Below are positions 21,761 through 58,993 of a stretch of 64,000 bases of DNA, piece by piece. Position 1 is the stretch's first letter. The number at the start of each line of letters is the position of its first letter. The DNA lies in the NCBI GenBank assembly GCA_025345505.1, contig JANVCC010000185.1, forward strand, positions 1,246,701 to 1,310,700, in the 5' to 3' direction. Below the pieces are notes generated by a model. The model had not been told where the DNA came from. It ran no database searches and saw nothing but the letters and a program-made list of their open reading frames with translations. This stretch comes from Todiramphus chloris collaris. Its lineage: Eukaryota; Chordata; Aves; Coraciiformes; Alcedinidae. A program made the position numbers and the translations under genes.

Positions 21761-22299
21761 GTGCAGGTGGAGAAGGTCAGCTCTGGAAGAGATGTCTTGG
21801 AGGACAAACAACAGAGCCAGGCGGGTACAATGAGCAGGGGCAGGGCTGGAAGGCAGAGTCAAACCGGCAGGAGCTCTGCAGGGCACCTCCAGCGCGTCCC
21901 TGCTGCGGTTTCCTTGCCAAGTGGCTTTAGTGCTCTGGTGTTTCCTCAAGCCCGGGCCCGCAGCTGCCCCGGGGAAGATGTGGAGGCCGGAGGGCCCAGG
22001 CCACCCCGGTGGGACAGCAGCACTCCCCACCCCAGGACAGAGCTGCTCTTTTGGCTAATGCCCACTCACTTTTACTACAGCAACAGGCACACAGTTCCCA
22101 CTGCCCCTCCAAGTGAATGCTTGAATCACACCATGGATTCACGGGCAACTGGCTTTTGTTCCTCAGGGTCTTCGTCTGGGAACAAAGGCAATTATCACAT
22201 CCCAGCGCCTCTGCTCACTGCAATAAATCTCTCGCGGAAGAATGGACCTTAGAGGCAGCTGCTCTGGGCTGCTTAGTGACCAGCTGGGAAGCAGCCTGG

Positions 22300-25200
22300 C
22301 ACTCATGGACTGATGGCACAGAGTGCCAAGGGCTTGCGGAGCAGCATGGCAGGGCTGGGAAAGGCTCTGCTGCTCACTGCTCTTAGGCCAACACTGGATC
22401 CTATTTCCCTTGGTGATGGAGGGAGTAAAGGGTATGAGGCAGAGCCCAAATTGACACCAAAGATCTTCATAAGAAAAGTGCAGTGTTTTTCAAACTTTCA
22501 GCTGGATTAGGTTTCCCCAAGAGTTAGAGCTCCCCAGCAGACAGTAAACTATTTTCTTTATGTGCATGTCTTAGAATTAAACACCTTTTGTAACAGCACT
22601 AAATACAGTTTTCTGGTAGCATTAGAAACAGAACCCAGCCCACAGCCTCCAGCATCCCTCCTCTTTTCTATAGCCATAAAAATAAAGCATCCTCTGTGCA
22701 TATGCAGAGAGGTGAAATTTCCCATGCTCACTGAATGCCACCTGAGTTCCCAGCCTCGCTTACACAACTTCTTTGGATTTAAATTTGGACCAACTTGTGT
22801 ATTACACAGTGGACTTTCAAATGCTTTCGCTGCCACCAGGGATGGCTCCAGAGACTCTGGCAAGAACACTTTGCTGGCACTTCAAAGGTCACAGCCAGCA
22901 AGTGGAGGCTTAATAATTGGCACCTCATCATCCCTTCGCCTAAAATCACACCCAAAAGGCCCCAGTGAGTGCAGGCTCCCGGGCTGCTGAGCAAGTCCAG
23001 AGAGCGAGGTCCAGCACCTGGCCTGCTGGACGTTTCCTTTGGACCTCTCAGCTCTCTGTAGGGTTTCCTGCACATGGGCACTGCCATCTGTTTGCTCCCT
23101 GCCATGGCAGCAGTCGTTGCCACCAGTGCTGGTAATTCATCATTGCATTGGCAGCGATGCCACGAAGCCACCATCCCAGCCAGTCAGCTGTCTCCTCAAG
23201 GCAAGTGCAGTTCTGCAGGCAGCCTCCATTCATCCATCTCAAAACAAATCAGAAAGAACAGAGTTCTTAGAGTTAAGAGGCGTCCATCCAGTGCAAGAAG
23301 ACCGTGGCACGCAGACGTATGACCTTGGGACAGTTAGATGGTCAAATCCCAACGTACTTTTAATGCCTGTAAATCTCTCTAATAAGCGGCTGAGCAAAGG
23401 GCAATAGTGCGGCGCAGTTTGGGGGACGCTGTCACTCTGGGTTAGCTTGTGTTTAAATAGGTTTCAGTTCTGGTTACATGCAGTCAATTTAAAAAATCAG
23501 CTCAGGTGCATTTTCAGAAGCGTTGCCCTCACCAGGCAGTACCCCCGATCTGCCACCCTCGAGGCACATCTTTCACACAACCCTTGGAAGGGCTTCCCAG
23601 CACGTGGTCTAGCAACATGTTAATCTTTATAAATCAAATATTTGCCAAGTGGAGTAGAAAGCCATGTGTCTAAGCAAGATGCACTAAAAAATGGAACAAA
23701 GAGCTGCGTGTGTCAGAGATCATCACTAGGTCGTGTCGCAAGCCTGTCCCTCGCAGAGTTACCCTTCAAAATAACATTTCCCTAACCCAGCCGTAGATGT
23801 TGTTCCACTCCAGCCTTTGTTTTTTCCTACTTTTTACTGCACAAAGCTGACCCTCTCTCTGATCCAGACTCCTCATGGAGTTCAATGTCACCCAAACTTC
23901 TTTTGAATTGGATTCGGTTCTGAGCTGAGACAGGGCTTGCCAAGTGTTGGCCGTGGAGGCATGGGTAGAAGAAATGCAGACTTACCTCCTCCCCCAGGAC
24001 AGGGGCCGGGAAAGTACGTCACACGCTGCCGTATCTCCAACTATTTTACACTTTCACACATCTGAAAATTTCAAAAGCTGCTGCTTGGTGCTGCTGCCTC
24101 ACACTGATACCAGCGCTGCTTCTGCATTTCAAAGCTTCCGGAGTAGCCTTATTTATCTGCATATGGATGTTTCTCTCTCTGCTGCTGCAAGGGATGCTTC
24201 TGTCAGAGCATTTGAGAGGAACTAAAAGCACAAAGTCTCCAGCCTAATAAACCATCGTTGACTGTTTGACTGCTTATTATTCAGAAAGAAGAGTGAAGCA
24301 GTTGCTGCCTCCTTCTTGGCTAATGCTGAGGACTTGAAAAGGGGCTTTTAAATCAGACCCTTCCTTTATGAGCACAGATGTCTCTCACACACAGAAACTA
24401 AGACTCCAAGCTGCTTCTGCAGGCCAAAACGCTTCTGCTTTCCAGTTCCACCAGCAAGGCCTCCCATCAAATGCCATACACCTTTGCTTATGCAAATGGG
24501 TGGTCTGTAATTTCCACAAATAAAAGTCTGTGGCAGACTTAAGGCTGAGAACACAGTCCACCACTGAAACAGGAACAGGACTAACAGATTTCTGCGTGTG
24601 TTCTCAGCCTGTATGTTCAACACATCCCTAGACCAGACACTTCCATGGTAAAGCTCCTCTCCTTTTCCTTCCCACATCCCTGAGATGAGCTTGCTGTCCC
24701 ATGAGCTCCAGCTGGCTGAAAGGCTGCTGGCTTCTGCCCCTGCAGGGCCTCCAGGTCAGCTCTCCTAAGAGAAGATTCATCAGTACACAGGAAGCAATTA
24801 ACACTGCATTGCAGTGATCCGGTCATCACACAGCTTCCCGCTGTTCCAGCTGACAGGCGTCAGTCCAGGGCATCCCAGTCTGCCACTCCAAGCAAGCTGT
24901 TAACACACGCTGTCAGTCTCACATGGAGCAGAAGCAGCAGCGCCTGGAAAACTCTAGACAGCTCTTCCACCTCCTCTGGACAAAGTCACAGCACACCACG
25001 TAACCTCCATGCACACACCGCCCGACAGACTGGTCTGTAGCTGCACTGCAAGCACTGCCTGGCCGGGCCAGCTGCACCACTATTCGCTTTCTGGACTTTG
25101 GATTGTGGATGCAATTCCACATCACAGCTCTGCAGGAGAGGTACACAGAGGACACGTGTTCACGCTAATTCTTCCCGCTTCCAAACAAGCATCCTTATTC

Positions 25201-28200
25201 TGCACACTAAAGGTCTGTGCTGACTTGCTTTTATGGCCAGACACCTGCATCTTTGGAAATGATGTTATTTGTCTAGGTCTCTCCATTCTTCTCCTCCTTT
25301 CCTTTCAAGTCTGTCACAACAGGGTCGACCAAACTTCCTATCAGGGATATGTCCCCCAGGAAGCCGAGGGGAGAGGGCACAAGTTCACAGGCAGGATGAG
25401 CAACATCTCCCCACGGGGACAGAGACCCAAGAGCCTGGCTGAATCTTCTCACCTCCTCCTGCAGCAAGCCACAGTTCACCCTGCAGTCCTCACCCCACCG
25501 TGCCCCTGTCAGCAGCAACGTGTCCTGCCTCTGGCGCACGAGTCACCGCAATGGCTTGCACACAGGAAGACGTGCAAGAGCTCTGCAGTGAGGATCAGTG
25601 CCCCCTCACCCTATTTTGTGTGCTGCCTGGGATGGAGCACTGCTGGCCCACAGCAGACACTGCTCTGTGGCATACAGCAATCCTGAGCTACATGCCTGGG
25701 GAGATGGAGCTGACAGCAAGGAAGAGATCTTCCTAATTTACCTCTGTGACTTTCCTCACACCTGCGTGTTGGCAGAACTCCTGCACCAGCAGAAAAAAGG
25801 TTGAAGCTTACTGACTATGTTAGTTTATTCTAAGAGCTCTCTCAACGGCTGAGCAGTCAACTCCTCTCCTCCCAGTTTCAGTGCTGGTCACAAGAGGCAG
25901 CTGAGACTACCTGTGTGTCTGCATTGCTTTCAGGGCCTTTGTAGGGTTAATAATTTAGGAGACTTTTAAACATTCAGAGTGTTGAGTCTGGAGTATTGCC
26001 CAGGGCTTAGAGCTTGTATTAGCTGGGTAAAAAAACCTATTCCATGGTTGCTGGTGCTTAGTCCTAGTCCTGTCTCAGCAAGGCAGAAGCCCCACTGCAG
26101 CTGCAGTGCGCAGAACCCCGCTCCCTCTTTATTGCCTGTGATACGCCGCTGACAAGACACCTCAGCTGAGAAGAAAGTCTTTCCTCCACAACCCCAGGCT
26201 TAGATTTCTAAGGCCAATGATCCCATTCCAGTGCTATTTTGCTTTCTAGACTTACTTGTAGAGTTAGATTTAACCAGGGGTTTCATTTTGTTGGTTTTGT
26301 TTCTTAAATGCCCCCAAGTCTCAGCGAGGTTTGTTTCAGCAATCTCGTGCAGACATGCCAGCCTTAATCTCACTCTTCCAGGCCCTTCTTATTGTCTGGG
26401 ATGAAAGCACAGCACAGAGCCTCCCCTGCTAATTGCCAGCCCTCTGTTTCCCAGTGACAGGTGTATTGTCTGGAGGAACAGACACAATTGTGTGCCTGCA
26501 CAGGGGGGCATCAGCTGCTGATGTTAGAGAGCCTTTCAGGGGAGCTTGGGCATGGCTGGTTATTTAGTGCCATCATTTGTAACAAATCTGTGTAGCCTAG
26601 AAACTTTTAATAGAAGAAAGTAAGACCTGCCCTTATTATTCATCTTTGGGTTTTTTTTCTAAGCTCCGAACTACTCCTAAATCTCCCATCCTCCTACCAG
26701 CAACACACAGCATGTGGTTCTGATCCTCTTGGAAATCCTAAATCTTTCTAGTGTCCTTTTCCTACTGTTCTCTAATAAAGGGGGTTTGCTTGGCTAACCA
26801 GACACCCACCATGCATCTACTTCAACCTGTGGTCACAGCTAGCACCAGGTCTGCAAACCAGTACTCCTGCACGGTGCGCGCCGAAGCAACGGGACCAGGC
26901 GATACGCACGGGCCGACTGACAGACATCTCAGAGAGATGATCTATATCCTCTGGAGATCCCGAGGAACAGCCCTGAGGCAGGCAGCTCGCTTCGGGGGAC
27001 AGCAACTCTGTGCCTGCTTTATCAGGTAAAAAGAGGGCCTCTGGTGCTCAGATGGAGTGAGGAAAGGCAGCAGCAAGCTCATGAGAGATGAGAGGAAAAA
27101 GTACAAGAGCAATATTAGACCCAGATTGCATCTGTCTTTCCCATTTTCCCCATTAAAGGGTAAAGCTTTCCATACGTGCCTGCTGCACAACAGCAGAGCT
27201 CCAGCCAGGACGGCAGCACCACGCCACCAGAAACGCGACAGACCATTAAGCAGATGGCCCAAGTTTTCGCTGCAGGAAGCTGGCAATGGAGAAACCATCT
27301 CTTTACTGGATTTAATCATGTCAGTCACAAGACAGGAGGGAGGGTCTACAAACAACCAGCATAAGCAGTTCCACATCAACTCACAGGGGCACTGCTGTTG
27401 AGGAAGAGGAAGCTCGTTGTGTCTGGCAGAGCCCTGGGTGCCTCTGAACTTTCGGAGCAGTGTTTTGGTCAGACCAGCACAGCCACCTGCAAGGAGGTTT
27501 CCCCATCTTTCTGCTCTCTCCTACGTTGTGCAGCATCAATATGTGCCTCCAACAACGCACTGGAGAGCAGCACAGAGACCTCTTCATACCTGAAACTCTC
27601 TTCCTCCTCTTCCAACTTGTGTAGTTTTGCCAGCTTGTTCTGCCAGAACCTCAATAAAGCTGAAAACTTGATTCCAACGGTACTAACAGAAGGACTTTTG
27701 CAATTGTCAACAGAACACCAGAAATCCAGGCACTCCTCCTAAACGGTATTGACAAGTGACAGACAGTAGCATAATGATTTCAGTGGCATAATGCTAGAAA
27801 GTAGTGCGGGATCAGCGTTGGGCTTTCTGGTGTTTCTAGCCACACATCATTTAGCTGAAAGCAAGCGAAGGGCTCCCTGGGTAGCTCATGTGTCCGCTCC
27901 CCTGGCCAGAGAGTCTGTTCATACATCCACACCCCCGCCAGCAACTTCTCATTCAGAAAACAGTTCTTTCAGAAACTCTTGGGAATTTGCTTCACATTTC
28001 AGTGCACCATCCCCTTGGCTGCATCACTTCTCTGCTCCCAGGTTCAACCCCTTCTCTCAGTTTTCAAAGTGACGAAGACACTCTCTTGGGCTCAGGTCAC
28101 CTCTCTATTTCCTCTAATGAATTTGAACACCTCAAATAATTCTGCTCCTGGAAGCTACAGTTGCACAACAAAGAAGATCCCTGAGAGGTCATGTTCTGGC

Positions 28201-29940
28201 CAGAACTGGGCAAGCACTTGTCCAGTTAACTTTGTTTTAGCCACAGGTTGGTAAAGTTTTAGTCTATCTAGTTCTGATCTTGTCAGAATTGTATTTAAAT
28301 TCTTCTGACAGATTCTTGGCCTGCAGTTTGTTAACAGATCGTTGTTGAGGCAAGATGTTTGAAATTAGAGTGTCTCTGAACAGGAGAGACACATGGTGCA
28401 TTTATTCTCCAGTTCAGTGATTCTCTCTCTGCCTGGCTCCAGTCCGAGCACAAGTTCACCCTGGGACATTACAGGAGTTGCTGGTTAGTTTGGGAACGAG
28501 CGAGCGTTTGTGGGAACACGCATGAGATGCAGCCATGGTGGGTTCAGGTGCAACTGCAGCACGTGCTTTCAGCTGCTGGACAACTGGCATTGCCTTTGGC
28601 CAGCTCTGACAAAAACCAGTGCCATGCAGGGCAGGGTGGTGCAGGGCCCCGCTCTGTTCTCCCCAGAGCTCTGCAGGCAGACGCTGAGCTAAGGGGCTCC
28701 AGATACCAGTGATACTCACAGCACAAGGAAGCCGTTCTTGGGTTTCTCTCCTTGACTGTCCCTTCACGTGCGTGCACTGGGGTGATTTGCCACCTTTCAT
28801 TTTGAACGGTTGTAGGCACCAGTGCCAGTAGCTACTGGGCTACACTCTCCCACCAGTGCAATCCTGGGATCCCTGCTGGCTTTCACCTACCAGTGCTGCA
28901 GGCTTCACTGGTGCATTACAGCACTCTCGAGACTGTCAATGTGTGCAGCTGCTGGGCTGACTGTGGCTGCCAGGGTTGTCTGGCTGTCCTTCAGAAACCT
29001 TCAAACAGGTTTAGGTGCCCAATAATTCCATCAGTGTGTTGGAACAATGGAAACCCTCTGCCCATTGCTCAACCCCATTACATAAAACTACTCCTGTCTC
29101 TACAGGATCAAACCCTCATCTGCCCAGACTCTGCTTTTTGCAACTCCCTTATTCTAGAGATTAAAATCTGCCTGATGATTTACACTTGTTACCCTGGAGA
29201 AACAGCACGGTTGTCTTTCACACTGCAAGAGCAAGTGCAAACTTCAGAGAGTAAAATTGTTCTGAAGATTTTGTTAAACATTCCCAGTTACCCAATGTCT
29301 TTTTAAATAAGGTCCAAGAATTGAAGATGACATCTGGCACTCACGCAGAGAACTGGGAAACCAGGCAGGGTATAAACGCAGATGCCAAAATACCTGGAGT
29401 TTACCATGACATGCACACACACGTGCTGTACGTGCTGTACAGACCCAGACCCCAGCCTGAGCACCCACCTGTTGAGAGACACCCTGGCATTCCCTGGGTG
29501 CCAAATCAGTTTTGGAAAATGTATCCGGAGTGCTATTTCACCTCCCTGTCAGATGCCTTGTAGGATGATAAACCGGGATTGCAGCTTTGTTAAGGCTGGA
29601 AACAGACTTCGGGATGTCTAAAAAAATAACAAACCAAAACAATAAAGAGAAAAGTTTGCATTCTTCAGGCTCCAGCACAGCCCATCCTGCCCAGTGAAGG
29701 TAAGCCCTGAAAGTACGTAGCCCTGTGTCTTCAGAGAGGGTATTTCAGACAGTAGAAAGATGACCTTCCTCATGCTCAACAGGAACAGCTGAACAGACCA
29801 TTTGCTGTGTCAGCCCAGTCAGGAACTCCTTTAGATATTGCCCAGAACCTTCAAAATTCATTGAACTTGACACTCTTTCTCCCAGTCTTCTTATAAATAA
29901 TTTCAGACTTACCAAGGTGTGAAAAGGTCTGTGTAGGATG
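22300..29940. other. intergenic sequence between ADGRD2 and PSMB7
   Basis: No supported exon, RNA gene or recognisable transposon. Composition is unique and mixed. Some stretches (for example about 24000-24330, 26460-26610 and CpG-rich 26860-26960) look like possible regulatory DNA by motif density, which I could not test by alignment. Confidence 0.5.
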
Positions 29941-29943
29941 TTC

Positions 29944-30062
29944 AGAAGAGATCTGAAGACCATCAGCTGGACTTAAACAAATGGTACTGGAAATAAGCAT
30001 CCTATGAAGCTGAGAGGCAGAAACAAGCATTTGCCTGCATCTCAGCCGCAATTAACCAGCAA
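29944..30062. repeat. interspersed repeat, copy A
   Basis: About 119 bp nearly identical to 31293-31417, including GAAGACCATCAGCTGGACTT and GGAAATAAGCATCCTATGAA. It is in direct orientation about 1.35 kb from copy B. The family is not recognised; an LTR fragment or a local duplication are both possible. Confidence 0.88.
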
Positions 30063-31292
30063 TAGGTGGAGCTAGTGGTGCACTGAGATGGCATTGAAAC
30101 GGGGAGACGTACCTGCACATCTGCAGAAGAGCCAGTCGCGTACCTGGGAGGATAGGGAAAGACACTATATTACCAGAAGGTAAAACAATAATTGTAGGAC
30201 ATCTGCTTAGTTGTCAAGGACCAAGAGGGAAATAAAGCTGTTGTCCCCTCTAGCTAAAACCTGCTGTTTCTTTTTCCCCAGACTCCCAACCACCAACTGC
30301 TCTACAGTTTGTATGCCAATCCAATTTTGACGCCTGTAATTCACCCCAGAGACTGTTTATTTTAACTTTATCAAGTGAAGAGATAAACAACTGTGTTAGA
30401 ATAAAAAAAAGAGCATCTGGCAGCAGGATATTCTTTCTCTCAGTTTCCCAGCCTGACTGGTGTACAAGAAAATGGGACTTTAGTTACTTAAAGGTTGAAA
30501 GAAGGGAGAGAAGGGAGAAGAGTGCAGATTCCTGGAGTGCCTCTCTTGAAGATGGTCTTTCATGGTGTGTTGGAACAAATGCTCTCAGCCCACTGTGCTC
30601 CACATCAAGAGGCAGCTGAGCCTCCCCTGGGCCCTGGGGGACACAGCAGCGATGACTCCACGCACAGGACACTGCCCGCTGTGGCCTGGGCCAAGAAAGT
30701 CACCTCTGGAGCACCACCAGCTTAGTCACGTATCGCCAGAGCCTGCATCGGCCAGAGCCCCACGGAAACCATCGGGCACACGGGGAAACAGACACGTCCG
30801 CTCCTCTTCCCAGACTTCCCACATCAGGAGCTTTTCCCTTTCCAGTGGTGCGGCAACTTTGAGCCACATCAGCCTGTGTCACAGAGCTCTCCACCTGCGG
30901 GGTGTCCTCAGTGAGAGCTCGTCCCTCTCATTTTCTGATCCCTAACACAGGCTGATTCCTTCCTGTTCCACACCGGCCTTCCCCAGCACGGGCAGGGGGT
31001 CGTGCCACGCTGGGCTCTGCAGCTCCTCCCGCCTGCATGGTTTTTCTGCAAGACTGGCGCCATCGAGAGAGAGGCTGGGTCTGGTTTCCTTCTCCTCTCC
31101 CTGGCAAGTATTTTTGAGCATTGGAGGAAAGAACAGACATTCCACAAGAGTTCTGCCCACCCACCCCCTTTTTTTTTGGCGTATTTTCATCTGAGTAACA
31201 CACTGACAGAGAACACCCGTTTGTCCAGAGTAGGAGGGATGCTGCAGACACGTAGATTTGGTCTGGACACACAGAACCCTGGTTTCATTTTT

Positions 31293-31417
31293 AGAAGAGA
31301 TCTTATTCTGAAGACCATCAGCTGGACTTAAATAAATGGTACTGGAAATAAGCATCCTATGAAGCTGAGAGGCAGGAACAAGCATTTGCCTGCATCTCAG
31401 CTGGCAATTAACCAGCA
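31293..31417. repeat. interspersed repeat, copy B
   Basis: Direct repeat of 29944-30062, with a 6-bp insertion (TTATTC) near its start and a few substitutions. It lies about 0.3 kb before the CR1 copy that precedes the PSMB7 promoter. Confidence 0.88.
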
Positions 31418-31726
31418 AGAGGGTTTTTTTTGTGTTCTGTTCAGAGGGGCCCTGGAGATGTCCAGTTCCCTTCTGATGCAAGGGCCCATTGCTGCCAGCT
31501 GCATCCCGTCCCCTGGTACCTGCCTCAGGAAGACAACACTGTGCCCAGCAAAACACCTGGACAAAGTTCCTTCAGAGAAGAAGCCAACATACTCCTTACG
31601 TTCTTTTGAGAGCTTCTCTCTTCCAGAGCAACACATAATTAAGATTTAATGTTTGGTACAAATAACATTTTTTTTTTTAATCAACATTTCAGGCACTTAC
31701 ACATGTGGAAGGAAAATTACAATGTG

Positions 31727-32095
31727 GTAGACTTTGGAAAGAGGTCATCACCAACCCCAACGATTCCCCCAGCACTGCCAGGGCACCACTGCCCCTGTCC
31801 CTCAGCACCACAGCTCCACGGCTCTGAAACCCCTCCAGGGGTCACAGGGACTCCAGCACAGCCTGGCACAGCCCTGGAGGGGAAGAGGTTGTTCCTCAGC
31901 TCAAACATAACCCTCCCCTGCTGTCACTTAAGGCCGGTTCCTCTTGTCCTGGTGCTTGTTCCTTGGGAGCAGAGCCCGACCCCCCTGGCTCCAGCCTCCT
32001 GCCAGGAGCTGTCAGAGCCAGAAGGGCTCCCCTCAGCCTCCTTCTCTCCAGGCTCAACACCCCCAGGGCCCTCAGCCGCTCCTCACCAGGGCACC
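31727..32095 (-). mobile_element. CR1 LINE fragment (3' part), antisense to PSMB7
   Basis: Typical CR1 blocks in order: CCCAGCACTGCCAGGGCACC, CTCCAGGGGTCACAGGGACT, GAGGTTGTTCCTCAGCTCAA, GCCGGTTCCTCTTGTCCTG and CTCAGCCTCCTTCTCTCCAG. The homology runs to CTCAGCCGCTCCTCACCAGG, about 250 bp upstream of the PSMB7 start codon. Its 3' end is to the left, so it is antisense to PSMB7. Confidence 0.93.
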
Positions 32096-32342
32096 CAGAG
32101 GCCCCAAGGGCAGAACCAGGGCCCGGCTACCCCCGCAGAGATGCCCGATCCCGCAGCCCCGGGCCGGCAAGCCCGGAGAGCCGCTGCCAGCAGAGGGACA
32201 GAGCCCCGCCGCCAGCCCCCGCCCCGGCGCGGCCGCCGCCATTTCAGGGTCCGCGGGCGGGGGGGGCGGGCCCTGCGCAGGCCCCGCCCGCGGTGCCCCG
32301 GAAGCGCTCGGCGGGCGGCGCCGCGGCTGCGGGAGCGGTGAG

Positions 32343-56321
<23,979 letters not shown>

Positions 56322-56404
56322 AGGGGCATGCACAGCCCTTCTGCGTCCCGGGAGCCCAGCACTCCCTGCGTAGAAGCGTGATGAGGAAAAGGCGGCTGCT
56401 ATAG

Positions 56405-56410
56405 AATAAA
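56405..56410 (+). terminator. PSMB7: PSMB7 polyadenylation signal AATAAA
   Basis: A canonical AATAAA 84 bp after the stop codon, followed within about 30 bp by TTGTTTGTGTTTTTATGG, a GU/U-rich downstream element. It implies a very short 3' UTR. Confidence 0.85.
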
Positions 56411-56429
56411 GAGGTTCTGACCATTCTCC

Positions 56430-57480
56430 TTGTTTGTGTTTTTATGGTTTCTTTTGCTGCTTTTCCCTTCTGACACTACTGGAAGTGTGAGGCACCTGCA
56501 GAACACAACTGTAGCAACTCACCCCCTCTTTTGAGGGCTGGGAAAGGGAGTTGGACTTCACCTCTGTAGTAGCCTGTGAAAGAGGCAGGCTCCTGGAACA
56601 GGTACCAGGCACTGTTCTGACACCGAGGGCAGAAAAACCACCCCACTACAACAGCTGGTTTGGTACTTCACTCTAGGAACAGAAAGGCAAAGGTAAAACT
56701 ATGCTGCATAAGCCTGATTTGATGAGCGTTAATTTAACACCATGTTCTCTTGATGGATACATACAAGCTCAAAAACTGGTATGAAAACAGTGAGTACTGA
56801 CCTTGACCTAGAGCAGCCTGCTCCTACTTGCATCCCTGCAGGGCAGTAACACTGGCTTTCAGGGGAAGGTTATGTTAATTCTTCCCTGTTTTCTGCAGAG
56901 ACAGGATCAGGAGTAGATCAGCCTCCACCCTGGTACACACATTTTCATTTCTAAGCTGCATGACTGAAGATGGTGTAGTTCCAAGCCTAATTGTCTTTGT
57001 TACTTGCATCCACTTGGACCTTGTCTGTCCTAAAATCCTCAGCTTGTACTATTTGAGAGAAACTCATTTCAAACAGTACCTGAAAAAACAGAGGGGAAAA
57101 AAAAAAGCAAGCTAGCAGAAAAATCCACATGCAGAATTACTTCCTCATCTAGTCAAAGGGAAGGCCTGTCATCTACAGTCACCTTCAAACTGTTAACTGG
57201 TACCAGTACGTGCCTGGTCTTCAACATCCTGCCCCAAACAGCCCGGGGAACCAGCTCAGCTGTGCCGCGACGTCAGGGGTGAGCCTCTCACAGTTTTCCA
57301 CTGGCACAACGGACAGTGTCCCTTGTCCATTTTCTGGAAAAGATCTACACGCAGCAGCTGTTAAACACTTCCACACACATTTCAACCCACTTTCACTGTT
57401 TGCACGAGGGAGGCTTTTGTGTTGTGGGTTTTTTATTTCATATATTTTCCTTAATACCAGACTTTTTTGTAAACAAAAGT
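56430..57480. other. intergenic gap between convergent PSMB7 and NEK6
   Basis: About 1 kb without exon signal. If NEK6 uses the TTTATT (minus-strand AATAAA) signals near 57.48-57.51 kb, the two transcripts do not overlap. Confidence 0.45.
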
Positions 57481-57481
57481 G

Positions 57482-57506
57482 TTTATTTTGTAAATATTTT
57501 TTTATT
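57482..57506 (-). terminator. NEK6: possible NEK6 polyadenylation signals
   Basis: Minus-strand AATAAA occurs at 57501-57506 and 57482-57487, in an A/T-rich tract. They lie about 2.2 kb beyond the NEK6 stop, a plausible 3' UTR length. Other signals nearer the stop cannot be excluded. Confidence 0.35.
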
Positions 57507-58793
57507 TATCTAAAAATGCACAATTGCAAAAAAATTACCTCTTGCAATACATTTACTTATAAGCACTAATAAATTTTATGTAGCAAGAAAGTGACCAGAC
57601 TTCTCAAGATACTCAAATTTAAGCTGAGCTTCCCTGGAAGCCAAAGATCCTTTTCCGTGTTACACCAAGAGGCGCAGCACAACCCTCCCTCTGACCGTGT
57701 AGCTGCCACCGCGGCTTAAAGGAAATCTGCAGTGGAACCGCGAGTCTGAAATGCGAGAGCTGCTGAAGGAGCTGGGTATGAATTAAACAGGGTAGCAGGG
57801 GAACGTTGGAAGCAATCTGGCGCCTCCACTACGTTCTCATGCTGATTTGAATTTCCCGAGTCTCTCATGAGAGCAGCAGGCTCAACTTTCTGCTGAGAAG
57901 ACTCAATAAAATGGCACCTTGCATTAATGATACCAACATTATTCACAGCAATTAATAGCTTTTCTTTGTTACCCTATATAAATATTTCGAAGTCCGAGGG
58001 GAAGCAGTTGAAGATGGCACTGCAGGTTTCCTTTAAGTACAGCAAATTAGGTTAAAAAAAAAAATTTCACTAAAAGCATATATATGTATGTAACCCTCTA
58101 ACCCTATTTCCAAAACATTAAGGATTGTATGCTTTTCTTAAAAAAAAACAAAACCAGGCACAGGCTGCATCTGAACTGTCACACACAGCTCTAGGTGTTG
58201 GCACTGCCGCCGTCGCACGGCCGCGGCGCGGAACAGGCGTGGTGATCTCCCCCGCTGCAGTCCCGGAGAACAGGGAGCGCAGCTCTGCTCCTCTGAACGG
58301 GAGAATGAAATGGAAACACTTGAACGTGAATCCACGTTTGTTCCTAAAGCAGTGGCTGTTTCTCATCGACAGTAATGAAACTAATCATTGATTCAATGAA
58401 TGAATTTAGGCTGTTGACAATTTTTCTGTAGCTAAAGAAGATGACTCCTTCAAACCAGGTTGAGATTTTATAAAAATTCACATTCTGTAAATTGTCGTTC
58501 ACAGTTGCACAGACGGGGGCCGATCCTCAGACAGAGTTACAGAAATTCCATACCCAAAGCATCTGACTTGGTTTTTACAAGTGTTCAGAGTGTTCTACAC
58601 GCTGCTTAGCTTCAGTTTTACCTTGGTACCTAACGTACTGCTGAACCTGTAGATGCATCTTCACCAAAATCTGTCTGGCTTACATAAACACTGGGTTTTC
58701 ACAAGAACCTGGAGTCTAAAAAGAATCATGCCAAATGGGAAAAGAAGTTTAAAGAAAAATTCCTTGCGGAAGCAATGCTTGTTTGGGGTTGGT

Positions 58794-58993
58794 TTGGCAT
58801 GTTTTCCTCTTTTCCCCCCAGGGCACATGCTTAACTCGCCTCATTGGCTGTAGCCAAGTTAACAGATAAATCAGCAAAATACTCACTCTAAATTTTCAAT
58901 TAAAAGAGGAAAAAAAAAAAAAAGAAGAAAAAGAAAAAAATTTGGCATGTTTTCCTCATTTCCCCCCAGGTAAAATACTTAACTCGCCTCATT
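58794..58993. repeat. 147-bp tandem duplication cut by gap
   Basis: A segment starting TTTGGCATGTTTTCCTC and ending TTAACTCGCCTCATT occurs at 58794-58846 and again at 58941-58993, where the gap begins. An A/G-rich tract lies between. The copies differ at several bases, so this is not a simple exact assembly duplicate. Confidence 0.88.

Noticed and set aside
21058-22252. Long open frames of up to 380 codons on both strands
   Set aside because: They lie in a CpG island with few stop codons by composition. They are Pro/Arg/Ala-rich, overlap in several frames and show no domain.
22300-31700. tRNA, microRNA host or extra protein gene in the intergenic region
   Set aside because: No cloverleaf, clear hairpin precursor or exon set with matching phases was found by eye.
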